Source: Hepsetus odoe (taxonomy: Eukaryota > Chordata > Actinopteri > Characiformes > Hepsetidae). Taken from it: a stretch of DNA of 64,000 nucleotides. A model generated the notes under the pieces. That model was not told where the DNA came from and did not search any database. It was given only the letters and a program-made list of their open reading frames with translations. The translations under genes and the position numbers were made by a program. The stretch is taken from positions 2,948,950 to 3,012,949 of the forward strand of contig CM029386.1 of NCBI GenBank assembly GCA_017165825.1, in the 5' to 3' direction. This document shows, piece by piece, positions 1-11,345 of the stretch. The stretch's first letter is position 1, and every line of letters begins with the position of its first letter.

Positions 1-205
1 CCAGCTCATTTAATGTGGTCAACATTTGCATGAAGCATGGTATAACTTGGCATGTTTAATGTGCATGTTTTCTCAAGGTAATCCAGTGTCTATAAAACAC
101 ATTTACCAATAGACAAAATGACACAGGTGGCCAAAGTGCAAACGTTCTTTAGAAAAAAATAGACCATGATAAAAATAAAAGTACTTTTATACTCATAACT
201 TAAAA

Positions 206-337
206 GTAAAAAGTACAGGAATGTACTGAGAGTTTAAAGTAAAAAGTACAGGAATGTTCTGAGAGTATAAAGTAAAAAGTACAGGAATGTTCTGAGAGTA
301 TAAAGTAAATAGTACAGGAATGTACTCAAAGTATAAA
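206..337. repeat. 33-bp minisatellite, 4 copies
   Basis: Four head-to-tail copies of a 33-base unit start at 206, 239, 272 and 305 with identical spacing. Each unit contains agtacaggaatgt and ends in an A/T-rich run. Short frames on the minus strand here are only translations of the repeat. The unit shares the 'aagtac' vocabulary of the larger array at 12,120-13,460. Confidence 0.9.
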
Positions 338-1329
338 GTAGTAGTAGTCTCAGTGTTGGGAAGGTGATTGAAAATGAAACAAAAATGCATTCAAACTTAG
401 AACTATTCAAACTTAAATGTCTTTTCTGTAGATTATAAAAAAGGTAGAAAGCATGAATATGTGGGTTAAAATGTAGGGTGTAAAAGGAAAATGTCATCAG
501 AAAAATAAATACTCAAGCAAAAACTGAACTTAAGTAATAATCCTCAATCACATTCACCTCTGTTAAATGGGATCTAAAAAACATTGGTGACTTTAATGAT
601 GGTCTTTGAAAATGAAATAGTTTTCTACATTTCTGGACCCAAGTTCCTAATTGACCATTGTGGCGCTGAAATAAGACCCGAGCGATATGGCAGATTTTAT
701 CCCTTCTTAATTTCACAAAACCTCTTTTCCGAGTACAACTTAGATGTTAAACAAAAACACATTGATTTACAATGAAACAATCAGCACAAACATGCTTAGA
801 TCCCAAAGTCAATGGTCATCCAAAATATGTTCTAAAAATTAATCCCCAAAAAGTCAGTCAAAGCCAAATCCTATGAAACATAACTAAACCTCAGTGTATC
901 AGACAAAGTGAATTATAAATTATTCCTGTGTCAGAGAGGCCTAATGTCAGTGTCAGTCTTAGCATTGTGGGTAAAATATAAGAGACGCTGCAGGGCTTTC
1001 TCTTGAAGTGGTAACCTTTCATGAACTTCCAACAAGCTTCACTTTGAAGGCTGTATCAAATTAAATGGATCATGTCAGTCTGCCATAACCAAGCCAGCAG
1101 GTAAACACACCATTATCTATTATGAAATGTTACATATCAAATGGTTTGGATCCCTCTGTAGCCACAAACCATCAACCTAGCCAAATGCCAAAATAGCAAA
1201 ATAGTTTACAACCATTTAAATTATTTAGAAGACAATGACATTTTGCTGAAGGGCAGAACTCATAAGTCCTTATGAAAATCGATATAAACTTGCATGTTTT
1301 TTAAAGGATTATGTCAACATGTCAGCTCT
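338..1329. other. no gene seen
   Basis: A/T-rich sequence without a reading frame, splice-site pattern or repeat that I recognise. Frames are short and not protein-like. Confidence 0.5.
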
Positions 1330-1690
1330 TCTAAAAGGCTGTTTTAGTCTTCCCGCATACATAGTAAAATCCCTCCAGATGGTCCAGAACGTGGCATGCC
1401 CACGCCTGGTGTTCAATCAGCCAATCAGGGCTCATGTTATTCCATCACTCACTGACCTCCACTGCCTCCCTGTGGCTGCCCGAATCAAATTCAAGTCACG
1501 AACGCTCTTCTCTCAGCTATTTAAGCTCCATCATGTTGGCCTATACTCCTTCTCGTTCACTGCGGTCTTCTAAGGAACGTCATCTGGTATTGCCATCCCT
1601 TCACTTTAGGCCATCTCAGTCCACCATGTTCTCTTTCTTGGTTCCCCTCCACCTTCAAGAAGCTCTTGAAGACTCAACTTCTTCAGAATT
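1330..1690 (+). mobile_element. LINE fragment (CR1/L2-type), end of reverse transcriptase ORF
   Basis: Translation gives the typical C-terminal end of fish CR1/L2-type LINE proteins: a 'LQMVQN' stretch, then 'LHCLPVAARIKFK', followed in another frame by 'PSRSLRSS'. The switch of frame and the stops show a decayed 5'-truncated copy. No LINE 3' tail could be fixed, so the right border is approximate. Confidence 0.7.
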
Positions 1691-1818
1691 CTTAATCTAC
1701 ACGTATCTTGCTCAATTTATATACTGCACTTTTTATACATTTCAATGCTTCCATTTTCATTTTATTTCACTTTAAGTGGCATGCAAAGCTCTTATTGATT
1801 GTAAGTCAATTTGGATTT

Positions 1819-2046
1819 GGGGCAGTGGTGGCCTAGTGGTTAAGGCGTTGGCCCCAGATTGGAAGATTTTGGCTTTGATTCCCTTACCAGTAGGTTTCCC
1901 TGAGGTACACTTGAGCAAGTTACCATCCCCGTCACTGCTCCCCGGGCACTTTCAATAGCTACACATATCTGTGAAATGCAGACATTGAATTTCGTTGTGT
2001 TGTGCTGTGTTGCGTTTCACAATGACAAGGGTAGTCACTTTCATAA
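1819..2046 (+). mobile_element. tRNA-derived SINE, family B
   Basis: The tRNA-like head 'ggcagtggtggcctagtgg' (A box region) is followed by a B-box-like stretch, the 'gaggtacacttgagcaagt' body, and the 3' part ending 'tagtcactttcat'. The same tail occurs in every family B copy of the window. Confidence 0.85.
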
Positions 2047-2189
2047 AAGCTTATGCTAAACAAATAAATGTAAATGTCAAAATTGAGACATTGGTCTTTA
2101 CCTTTAAGGAATATAATTCGAATGACAATTGTCATTTCTATCTCCGCAACATTGTCTCCATGAGCAGGCTTATCTTGCTTTTTCTACTC

Positions 2190-2278
2190 AAGTCAAGTCA
2201 AGCAGGATTTTATTGTCATTTCAGCCATATACACAGTACATAGTGAAACAAAATAATGTTCCTCCAGGACCCTGGTCT
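2190..2278 (-). mobile_element. 3' end of a Rex1-like LINE
   Basis: About 85 bases match the 3' untranslated end of the LINE at 39,759-43,188: 'caagtcaag', then aggattttattgtcatttc and the block up to 'ccaggaccctggt'. It is a strongly 5'-truncated insertion. Confidence 0.85.
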
Positions 2279-4516
2279 CCCCAGGACTCTTCATGCCATG
2301 GAAGGACAACCATATCCAGCCTACTTTGGCATGAGGAAGTGTAGCAACATATGGGCCGACCACCGCTGTGTCACCAGAAAATTGGGTCCTTGTCGGTGGC
2401 GTAGCAAATTATTTCTGTAAAAGCAAGACCGCTGGACGAGAAGTACTTTTATTTTCCTTTCCCTCTTACTTCCTTTGTCCTCACAGCTATCATTTCTGGA
2501 GTGTAAAGGAGAAGCACCGTAAAGCACAATGGCTCTATTCGCCAGCCTTCACTTTGCGAGTGCTGCAGCCACCTACACGGAATACAAATAGCCCTGGAAG
2601 AAGAAACAGGCCCAGATACTTGTGAAATGTATTGACGGTAGACAAAAGAGAGATTGGGTTTAATCGTGACTAATCGTGAATAAAAAAGTCAAACAAGAAT
2701 AATTTGACAGTCCTGTGACAGTACAGAGGACTGCAAAGAACAAACATTTCAAACATGTCATACTTTGGCCTAGTCATTAAGAACATGTGACTGTTCCTGA
2801 CAGCCTTAAAGGGTTCAGCTGAAAATCAAATGCTTTTATCTTTTCATATTGAGTAGATAAAATTAAAGAAATGGGAGCAAAGACACAAGGTTCTAGATAA
2901 AGAGGTTCCAACCACTCAACCACTCAGTGTTCATCATCGGCAGTAAATTTATCAGCTGATCATCTGGAATCACCTGTTTCACTGCTTCATGTCTTAAGTT
3001 AGATGGTTTTTTCTGCTTGAAGGTTCAGACTAGGATCACTGTGATTAACCAACAAAACCCAATCACACTGCTTAGGCACAGAGACTGGACTGAAAACGAG
3101 AGACAAAAACACTGTCCTTCAGGAAGTTCTGGAGAACTGTCCCTAAACAAGACATTAAAATACAAGAAAGTCTGACTCTGGATTTAAATACATATTATTT
3201 ACGGAAGGTCTACTGTAAAACTAGGAGGTCCTGAGTGTTGCTAATGAATATTTGTTAATTTTCCTGTTGCTAATATAAGTTAAGGAATGCAAATGATGCT
3301 CATGCAGACTTGTTCAGCACTAGTCATGCTGGCACATGTATTTCTAGGAAGCCACCCTGTTTCTCGACGGTTCTGATGGCTTATTAAGGTAATACCTGCT
3401 GTGGCAGGTCTCGGCTCTAAATCTCTTAGACCTGACCTGTTAGGAACCTTCCACATCTAATGTCCTTTTACATCTTGACTCCCAGGAAAAAAAATGAGCC
3501 TCATCTCTGCTCTTTTCCTCCAGCCTTCCTGTGCCATTACAGGTTATTTCTTTTAGTTTATAAAGTCAAGAGTGGAAAGTGTAATGCCAATGCCATAGTA
3601 GTGAAAATCTTTATCTTTTTTTTAAATTAAAAAAGTGTTAAAAATCAAATATGGCCAAATGGGTGATGATAATGATGATTTCTACAAGTTTGCCACTTCT
3701 TTTTACAGTCCATGATGGATCTAGAACACAGAACTAATCCCACCAACAGTATATCAGAACACAATTGATTTTCCTTTCTAATGACGTTGATGGTTATTTT
3801 GACCGGTGAAGCTGGTAAAGTCAGAAACTAATGGGAGACTTGACCTGGTTTATGTCTATAACCATAAAGATGTTTGATAATATTCCGTTTCTATAGGGCT
3901 CAACTATTTAGGCTCTGGCCATCAAGGTGATTTCTAGTTTCTCTTTTTTAGTATCAGTCTTTAATTGGCTCAACCTTGAAACATCTGCATGAACATCTTA
4001 AACCCTCTACATGTAAACTATATGTGTAAGATTGCAAATTATGGCTTGCTTTGAATAAATTATATGAATGATGAAAAATTGAGTTTTGAGTTGAAAGTTT
4101 ATTACAAATGATGTTCCAATAAGGCACTGATTTGATTTTTCTAAGCACCAAACATGAAGCTCCACTTGTCATATAATGGTCAGTTTTAATATATTCTTGT
4201 TTCAAAAACCTCTTATGATAATTTTTATCATGCCTGAATCCAGCCAAGGTGAATAAACCATATCCCACTGCTTTCTGCTAGAGAAGAGTGAGCACTCTTT
4301 CATTAGTGAGAATATTGTCTCAGTCAGTGATGGACCTGAAGAGTGCCCATTTTTCACCAGATGGCATTGCAAGCTGGTGATCAGCAAACTCAAGGCCCGT
4401 TGCTTCCCTTGATTACTTTCAACATTAGCAAACAAAAAAGAATCAATATGAGAGTGAACCATCATTTTTTGATGTCAAGGTTATTAGTTCTGAAACTTTG
4501 AGTATAAAGGTAATCT
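2279..4516. other. no gene seen
   Basis: No convincing coding exon, known repeat or RNA gene recognised. A short perfect palindrome (acctgc-tgtg-gcaggt) lies near 3,395. Confidence 0.5.
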
Positions 4517-4690
4517 TCTTCTTCTGCTTCTTCTTCTTTTTCTTTTGGCTGCTCATGTTTAGTGGGGTTGCCACAGTGGATCATCAGTTTCCATTTCTTC
4601 CTCTCCTCTACATCTTCCTCCTTCAAACCGACCACCTGCATGTCCACTCTCACCATGTCCATGACCCACCTGCCTGGGTTTGTCAACACT
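4517..4690 (-). mobile_element. RTE-type LINE fragment, 3' end
   Basis: The minus strand reads the conserved RTE C-terminal stretch 'VDMQVVGLKEEDVEERKKW' and then the 'CGNP' motif. It ends in a (GAAGAA)n-like tail, the usual RTE 3' end. Upstream (higher coordinates) the frame continues into sequence that is not RTE. Confidence 0.8.
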
Positions 4691-4815
4691 TGCCTTGTAC
4701 TGATGGGGCAAATGACCAATTCTGTTGCTTTTTTCTGCTTGTCGTTGGTCCATGAGATCTCCTTCACCTTCACTCTGATTGTTACCTCCCAACCCTTCTC
4801 ACCTGTAAAACAACA
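4691..4815 (-). other. unassigned exon-like stretch
   Basis: On the minus strand a 'ttttacag' acceptor-like sequence is followed by about 110 bases of open frame (including 'VKEISWTNDKQKKATEL') that runs directly into the RTE fragment. I do not recognise the protein. It may be a host exon remnant or part of an unrelated repeat. Confidence 0.25.
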
Positions 4816-5248
4816 CCAGATGTAACTATGTGCAAATGTTTGAGGTTTTTTTTGCTAGTTAATATTCCTCATAAAGCTGCTGGAATTTACTGTGTGTCTT
4901 CATCCCGGCACTTTGTCTGGGCTGAGCGAGTGGAGAGCGCTCAGAGGAATCTGCCTCTCTTTCCCCAGAGCAGCAGACAGGTGGATTAACATTCAGTGGT
5001 GCTCACTGCACTCATCTCTACACACTCAGCCAGGCAGGGGCTGTCAGAACACACACTCGGACTCCAATGCTGGGCCACAACCGGCTCATTTATCAGCCCG
5101 CTGCAAGGACTCATTCTAAATGTCTAATGGTTTCAATCAAGGGTTCTGTGTAGATGTAATTTAGAGGGAAGCGAGCTAGCTTTGAAAGTCAATGAGCAAC
5201 TCAAACGTAATTAAAGTGGCACGCTGCATCAAAAAGCTATGCATGGCA

Positions 5249-5560
5249 TTACGAGTGAATGCAAAATTTATCCCCAATAACACCAATGTAGTTCCAACTG
5301 TTTTGGCTGGTGCATTCAGTCACTGCAAAGAAAGTCCACCATCCATCCTGACATGGAGTCCTGGGCTGTTCAACCAGAAGAATGTTGCCAGATCTTTGGT
5401 GCATAGGAAATGACTCCAGTCGTCCCAAGAACAATGTGTGATATTGTTCTGATATTTGTGAAAGTGCTTCCAAACTGGTCCTGTAGTTCTTGACCAGAGA
5501 ATGACCAGGCAAAGCATTCAAGATATCCTCACTTATGGATCCACCACCAGCATGTGGCAC
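5249..5560 (-). other. unassigned open frame, 103 codons
   Basis: The minus-strand frame has a balanced amino-acid composition without low complexity, but no domain I recognise and no clear splice sites. It could be a degraded transposase or retrotransposon piece. A host exon cannot be excluded. Confidence 0.2.
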
Positions 5561-6179
5561 TCAGCATCTCCAAACCTGTTTTTCCAACAAAGGAAACTCA
5601 ATTCCAGCCAATGTTCATCATTTAACTCAATTGGATTAGCTAATTAATGTTAACACTGTTTGCCTGATGTAGCAGCACATTAATGTTGGTGGTGTTTCCT
5701 TCAGTAAAACTGAAACAACAGGTTTATATAAGTACCGTTTACAACCCCACAAGTCCACACCGTCTAAATATTAAAGCTAACTTGCCCACCAGCTCATCTA
5801 CACATGTTCAACCTATTTAAGTTTTACAGTGTAGTCAGTTTAAGAAGGAACCATTGTTTCCGCAAGAAAGAACTTGCAATTTACAATTTGGTACAAGGCT
5901 TTGGCTGCCAGCTAAAAAACTTTTGGGAGAGGGGAAGTTTCCAGAACCACTTCCTCCCCAATGTTACACCAAAGTAAAAAAGAAAGTAGGGCAGTTTCAA
6001 ATGTGTGCTTCAAACATTTGCTATAACCAGTGCGCCCAACTGGCTCTCCTATAGCCAAGTTTCCAAGATGTTCCTTTCTAAGAATAGGCTTCGCATTGGT
6101 CAGGTTTTGAGCAGGTGGACCCGGTATCCTGGAGGTAAGAAAAACTTGAGTACGCCCAACGTGACCGAGTCATGCTGAC

Positions 6180-6720
6180 AGTTCTGAAGATTTCTTCAAA
6201 GGCCTTTCGTCTGCCTGATTCTCCCAGGAGTGCTCCATTCCCTTGGCTTTCACTCTTTCAGAACGGCCGAGTGCGGAGCGTTCTTTCCTGCGTTGCGTAA
6301 AAGGAGGCCTCTGCGACACCGCACCGCTTTGAGGAGCCGCCTCTGAAGTGAAGAAGTGGGGGGGGGCGGAAATCAATGCTGAAGCCTGACAGAAGCAAAC
6401 TGAACAACTTCCCCCCCTCCTTCCAATGGGATCCACTCGGAAAGGGCGGCCGCATCATCTCACCTTGCCTCCATGCCTCTTCTCCATTTTCGGGGGGATG
6501 AAGGCGACTGTTCAAACTCTACTTTCGCTCTTCACCTCAAACGGATTCGAAATTTATCTTTTGGTCTCTCTCTCTTTCCCTATCTCTCTTCCTCCCACAT
6601 GTTTACTTACCTTTTCTTCCCTCTGTCTCCCCTTCGGGCTCTGTTCCCTTCAGAAAAGCAGCAGAGACGAAACGCTTGGCTTACAAGCGATAGGAGCAAG
6701 ATTATATAACCAAGTGGATG
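6180..6720. other. locally GC- and CpG-rich block
   Basis: This stretch contains many CpGs (for example around 6,262-6,335 and 6,436-6,455, with a gcggccgc site) in otherwise A/T-rich DNA. It could be a small CpG island or a promoter of a gene outside the window. No exon was recognised. Confidence 0.3.
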
Positions 6721-7124
6721 TGGTGAGTCGAGAGGCAAGGGTGGAAATGTTCAAGCTCTCGTTCATGCCGACTTGCTTTTTCATCCCTACAGCTGCTGTA
6801 AATGTTCCTCCTCAAGTGTCAGAGTTGAATATTTGAAGATGAATCGCTAAATGCTATCTTTGCTTGGCTGGAAGACATGAGTATGTTTATTTATGGCATG
6901 TGAAAGATGTCCTAATATAGAGGGACTTACAATCATCCAGTGAAACCAGGACAAACTTATCATTAGGAGTCTTGCCCAGCAACAACTATTGGTGTAATAA
7001 GACGTGGTCTTGAATGGACAGCAGCCATATTACTCACTACTACCCATTACAGTTATAAAGGACCAGTTGCTTTGCTCATATGGCAACAAGTTCCAGAGCA
7101 GTTTCCATTTCCTAGCTACATGGA

Positions 7125-7205
7125 CAACCTGGAGTCTTGCTCAAGAACCCAGTGGCTGCAGAGCTGGAGGAGGGATTTGAACCTGCAACCTCTTGGCAGA
7201 AAAGT
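7125..7205 (-). mobile_element. probable family C SINE remnant
   Basis: The sequence 'gtcttgctcaagaaccca' followed by 'tttgaacctgcaacctcttgg' reads, on the minus strand, like the middle of the family C SINE seen intact at 24,103-24,312. The ends are diverged. Confidence 0.45.
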
Positions 7206-7447
7206 TTTCTTCCACAGGGCAAAAAGCAAGGCCATCCATGACCTCAAGGCTCTGAGTGAAACCACTGCTGACCTTTCCCTGCCTTAGAGTCCAAATCGTC
7301 CACCTGGCTCCTGAGATTATCCTTGGACCTTTGAGTTCTATGCAGGAGTCATAGAGGTTCACTGGGCTGCCAGTCTTAGAAATCTCAAAGTGAAGAAGTA
7401 AGAACAGCATTCAGATCTGCACTAAAATGCACCAGGATGCATGGGCA

Positions 7448-7578
7448 TGGGCAGCAGTGGCCTAGTGGTTCAGGAGGTGACCACAAGATCGGAAGATTGT
7501 GGTTGCCCCGAGGTAGCCTTGAGCAAGGTACCATCCCCGTCATTGCTCCCCATTCTCAAATAAATAACGCTTCACTTT
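7448..7578 (+). mobile_element. tRNA-derived SINE, family B, internally deleted
   Basis: Head 'gcagtggcctagtggtt', body 'gccttgagcaaggtaccat' and a reduced tail 'cgcttcacttt' are present. The B-box segment is shortened. Confidence 0.75.
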
Positions 7579-7967
7579 TTGACGTATTATTCTCAACACA
7601 ATATTAAAACAGATTTTTGTTTTTTCCACTGTAAAGCGCAAGTCAGAATCAAATCTTGAGTCAATTAAGTTGTGGGCCAATGAAGAGTTGCGATTCATTG
7701 GTTCATTAGGACACGCTGAGTCACGAGTCAGTAAGGCCGACATGAGTTTAATGCAAATCTGATTTGAGTCAGCAAAATCAGTTTTTCAGAGTTCATCTGG
7801 AGTCAGTAAAGAGATCATTTGACTAGAGTCACAAGTTAAGAGTCAGTCCAAGTTGAGTATATTGTCAATTAAGGGAAAATCAAGTTGTGAGTAATGTGAT
7901 GCTGTCCATTAGTTTTGGCCAAACTGTTCTCATTTTAGAGTGATGGACTCACAATAATATATTCTTG

Positions 7968-8380
7968 GAATTCAGATCCATCTCCATTTCTTCTTGTCCT
8001 CTGCATCTTCCTCCTTCAAACCAACTACCTGCATGTCCTCTTTCACCACGTCCATAAACCTTCTCTTTGTACCTCCTCTTCTCCTCTTTCCTGGCAGCTC
8101 CATCTTCAATATCCTCCTTCCAATATAATCCTCGTCTCACCTCTGGACAAACCAATGCAACCTTGCCTTTTTAAACTTTGTCTCGTAATGTCTAACCTGA
8201 GCTGTCCTTCTAATAGACTAATTTCTAATCCTGTCCATCCTCGTCACTTCCAACGAAAATCTCAGCGCCTTTAACTCTGACACCTCCAGCTCTGCCTCCT
8301 GTCTTTTCATCAGCACCACTGTCTCCAACCCATACAACATAGCTGGTCTCACTATCATCCTGTAAACCTACCCATTTACT
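7968..8380 (-). mobile_element. RTE-type LINE fragment, 3' half
   Basis: Minus-strand frames give the RTE C-terminal region: 'RPAMLYGLE', 'EVTRMDRIRN' and 'DVVKEDMQVVGLKEEDAED'. Stops and frame changes show it is dead. It is the left member of a block repeated at 15,008-15,613. Confidence 0.85.
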
Positions 8381-8733
8381 CTACTCGGTCACAAGTTCTA
8401 ATACAGTTTATCTAAAATACTGGGGTAAATAGCAATATATGAACTAAATTATAATTAAATACATTAATAAAATAACAATAGTAAAATAAAAAAAACAAAA
8501 AAATAAAAATAATAATAATAATAATAAGACATTCTAGCTGTTAAGCCTGAAAAAAATGAAATATCTGGAAAATTAGATGAAGTGATGAGGCCGTCTGTAG
8601 AATCCCGTCTTCCTTCAAACTGTCAATTTCTCATTTTTTACTTTCTGGCTTAAATATCAGACAATTACAATGAAATATATGGGTGGTTTGTAATTCTTTC
8701 CATCAAATTCACCCCAGGATGGTAAAGAAGCCT
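8112..8733. repeat. duplicated block, copy 1
   Basis: From 'ctccttccaatataatcctc' to 'ggatggtaaagaa' this segment matches 15,008-15,613 nearly base for base. It contains part of an RTE LINE and about 350 bases of non-coding sequence with an (AAT)n run near 8,505-8,526. Confidence 0.9.
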
Positions 8734-8734
8734 T

Positions 8735-9095
8735 ACTTCTCAAACTTTGTCTCTAAATCGTCTAACCTGAGCTGTCCCTCTAATATTCTCATTTCTAATC
8801 CTGTCCATCCTCGTCACACCCAGCGATAATCTCAGCATCTTTAAATCTGACACCTCCTGCTCCGCCTCCTGCCTTTTCATCAGCACCGCCATCTCCAGCC
8901 AGTTTAACATAGCTGGTCTCACTACTGTCCTGTAAACCTTCCTTTTTACTCTCGCTGGTACCCATCTGTCACAAATCCCTCCAGCCACTCTTCTCCACCC
9001 ATTCCAATCTGGCTGCACTCTCTTCTTCACCTCTCTTTCACACTCACCATTACACTGAACTGTTGATCCCACGTAGTTAAACTCCTTTCACTTTC
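8735..9095 (-). mobile_element. RTE-type LINE fragment, distal part of a split copy
   Basis: The minus strand reads 'EFNYVGSTVQCNGECER', 'KVYRTVVRPAML' and 'LGVTRMDRIRNENIRGTAQV', a contiguous piece of the RTE reverse-transcriptase C-terminal domain. Its upstream continuation lies at 11,346-11,510; a SINE and a retrovirus sit between the two parts. Confidence 0.85.
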
Positions 9096-9106
9096 ACTTT
9101 CACTTT

Positions 9107-9320
9107 CCTTTACATTACATTTAAGGCATTTAGCAGACGCTCTCATTACAGGGACAGTCGCCCTGGAGCAATTCAGGGTTAAGGGTCTTGTTTTGACCCT
9201 TCCTGACCCTTACAAATTTTACTTTGTAACTGTGGTAGGGTACTTGCCTATGGACCTAAGGCTCAGGGACCCAGTGGTGGTAGTGCTGGAGGTGGGACCT
9301 CTTGAGCCATAGGTCCCTAC
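9107..9320 (-). mobile_element. family C SINE, main part, rearranged
   Basis: The minus strand carries the family C body (asset 'cactaccaccactgggtcc', 'acccttaaccctga', 'ttgctccaggg') and the 3' end 'gagcgtctgctaaatgcc'. A ~45-base inverted piece containing its own head and neighbouring retroviral LTR sequence is inserted at 9,212-9,258. The missing tRNA head is at 11,329-11,345, across the retrovirus. Confidence 0.75.
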
Positions 9321-9394
9321 CACAGTTACAAAGTAATCTTCTTAACTAGAAGAGTGATCTTAATACTAGTACAGAGTTCTTCAAGTTTCCATCA
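9321..9394 (-). repeat. 3' LTR remnant
   Basis: This ~75-base segment matches the first part of the LTR at 11,258-11,328 and follows a polypurine tract. It then stops abruptly against SINE sequence. Confidence 0.75.
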
Positions 9395-9408
9395 TATTCC
9401 CCCCTTTT

Positions 9409-10140
9409 GATCATCCATTGGACCATTGTCATGACGCACTGTAAAAACACAAGGTGCACACATGCAAAGAAACAGGAAGACTACAGCGATGGGTATTATC
9501 TGTAAACAGATGCCAGTATTGCCCCATGAAGGTATACTGCCAACTATACCAGCCATTATATACTAGTGCGGGAGTAGCAATTACACTGTGATCTATGAGA
9601 TTAGTAATGTTGTCATGATTATCTGGAATGTAGAAACAACATGAGGTGTTCAGAAGCTTGTAGACACCACCTTCTTTAGCTAAAAGTCGGTCTATTTTGT
9701 ATGACTGCTTGTCTGATACCTTTTATCTCACTGTTTATTAGGCCAAGAGCTACTGATGAGTCATTGGCCAATGCAGCTACTCAGTACGCTAGTCCATTTA
9801 TCTTATTCAGTGCTGCGGTAGTACCACCTCCCAGAAAGAGTGACACCCTACAGCAGCCCCTGGATCAGCTAAGGTGTACCAATTACAATGCTCAGTTCTC
9901 TTTGTCCTATGCTGGGCAGCTAAAACTCTTTCAAATGGGTTGCCTGCATAAACAGATAGTCCATAGAAAAGGACAAACCCAGCAACCACTGGTTACCAAC
10001 AGGTTCTTCTTCACTTCTAAAGTCAAGGCACACACTACGTTGCCTCGGCACCATTCTAGTGATTTGTTCACGTCATCATTTATTGTTGGTGCAGACCCTA
10101 CCATTTTTACAGCTTTTGCTGTCATTTCAGAATAAGCTTA
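9409..10140 (-). pseudogene. decayed retroviral envelope gene
   Basis: Overlapping minus-strand frames at 10,125-9,931 and 9,989-9,807, with more in the third frame, together resemble the surface/transmembrane part of a retroviral envelope protein, including the region before the membrane-anchored subunit's cysteine motif. Stops and frame changes interrupt it throughout, so no functional protein can be made. It lies immediately upstream of the polypurine tract, as expected for env. Confidence 0.65.
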
Positions 10141-10389
10141 TTTAATGGGAGCTCAGCATTGAGATTGGGGTATTACTTTTCTGCTCCTTTCTGCATTCAG
10201 CCACCAGGTAGAGGAGTTGGGTGATTCTTTATTGTTCAGATCTGTGATACAAGTGCAGAACATGCCCACTCGCCCTTGTCCCACTCACTGAGACTCCGAA
10301 ACACCCTTTCCCTTCACCTGAGCTCCAGACTGCACCCAAACCTTTCTACAGTGTGAAGCGTGTATCCACGTAGCTCTCTCAGCCACCTT

Positions 10390-10640
10390 CACTGCAGTTG
10401 AGGCTGTCAGCAACACCTGGAATGGTCCCGCACCTAGATTTCCCCATGCTTTTATTTGAACTCTTTCACCAGCACCAAGTCTCCAGGTTGCAAATCATGC
10501 AGCAGGCCCTCAGCTGGTTTCGGCAACGCCTCTCTTACCAGCTGATGCACAGAACAAAGAATAGCAGACAACTGGCAGCAATATCGCAACATTTCATCAT
10601 CGCAGTGTGTTATTAAACATTCTTTTTTTTTTTACCCTTA
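10390..10640 (-). pseudogene. retroviral integrase C-terminal remnant
   Basis: The minus-strand frame near 10,490-10,440 contains the 'LQPGDLVLVKEF' stretch typical of the C-terminal domain of gamma-type retroviral integrases. It is followed by further integrase-like sequence broken by stops. Upstream pol and gag are absent; the leader joins here almost directly. Confidence 0.7.
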
Positions 10641-10794
10641 ATTTAAAGGTACCCACTGACCTGTTTTTATCAATCTAGTTCGTGGATTCCAGCGGTGGAG
10701 GTCCCAGTGACTCCACACCAAGCCCCTCTTCTCTGCTCTTGGAGGTTAGGGGTCGGGTAGACTTTGAATCCCGAGGTGATCAGTCCTTGGTCAT

Positions 10795-11328
10795 GGATAT
10801 CATTACTGCGTCGACCGCTCGTGGATCCTGCCTACTACACCAAATCTGTTGTTTTATTATATAAGCTTTATTACTTTTGCAATAGGGCCTCGTCCAGCTC
10901 TCCATTCCGAATGCTGGAAGAAGAGCCCCGAACACAGAAACCTACATGCAGATATACTCGTCTGTGAGTTCCTCCCCTTCCCTCTGTTACTGGACTCTGG
11001 TTTCAATCTGCCAAATTCCTTTGCCCTCCTTATGGGGTCACTTGCTTCACCTTCTTTATCTGATAACCCCCCCTGCATGACCTTCTCACCTAACAAACCC
11101 TGCATGACCTTCTTATCTACTTTCTTTGCCCATCTTCCACCTCCTATAAACACTTATAAAACTCTTCTGGCCTAAGTGCCTGTTGCACATAGCTGAGTTA
11201 ACTCAACCAGCTAGAACAACTAGAACACATAGGAATGAAAGAGGGGGTTTGTCTCACAGTTACAAAGTAATCTTCTTAACTATAAGAGAGATCTTAATAA
11301 TAGTACAGAGTTCTTTAATTTTCCATCA
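10795..11328 (-). repeat. 5' LTR of the retrovirus (approximate 3' border)
   Basis: The LTR begins TGATGG at 11,328. A TATA-like 'tataagtgtttatagg' lies near 11,145-11,160 and polyadenylation signals (aataaa) near 10,867. The 3' border and primer-binding site could not be fixed, so the left edge is an estimate. Confidence 0.6.
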
Positions 11329-11345
11329 TACCACTAGACCACCGC
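11329..11345 (-). mobile_element. family C SINE, head
   Basis: The minus-strand 'ggtggtctagtggta' is the tRNA-like head of family C. It abuts the retroviral LTR; the rest of the SINE is at 9,107-9,320. Confidence 0.6.

Larger units (their letters stand above)
9321..11328 (-). mobile_element. endogenous retrovirus, internally deleted
   Basis: Direct copies of the same LTR start lie at 11,328 (descending) and 9,394 (descending). A polypurine tract of retroviral type (AAAAGGGGGGAA on the minus strand, 9,397-9,408) directly precedes the second. Between them are remnants of the integrase end and of an envelope gene in gamma/epsilon-retrovirus-like arrangement. Gag, protease and most of pol are missing, and the 3' LTR keeps only about 75 bases. 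Known families are inferred from motif order, not from a search. Confidence 0.75.

Noticed and set aside
9701..10135. 144-codon frame on the plus strand
   Set aside because: It lies opposite the decayed retroviral envelope region; the order of retroviral parts shows that the minus strand is the coding one.
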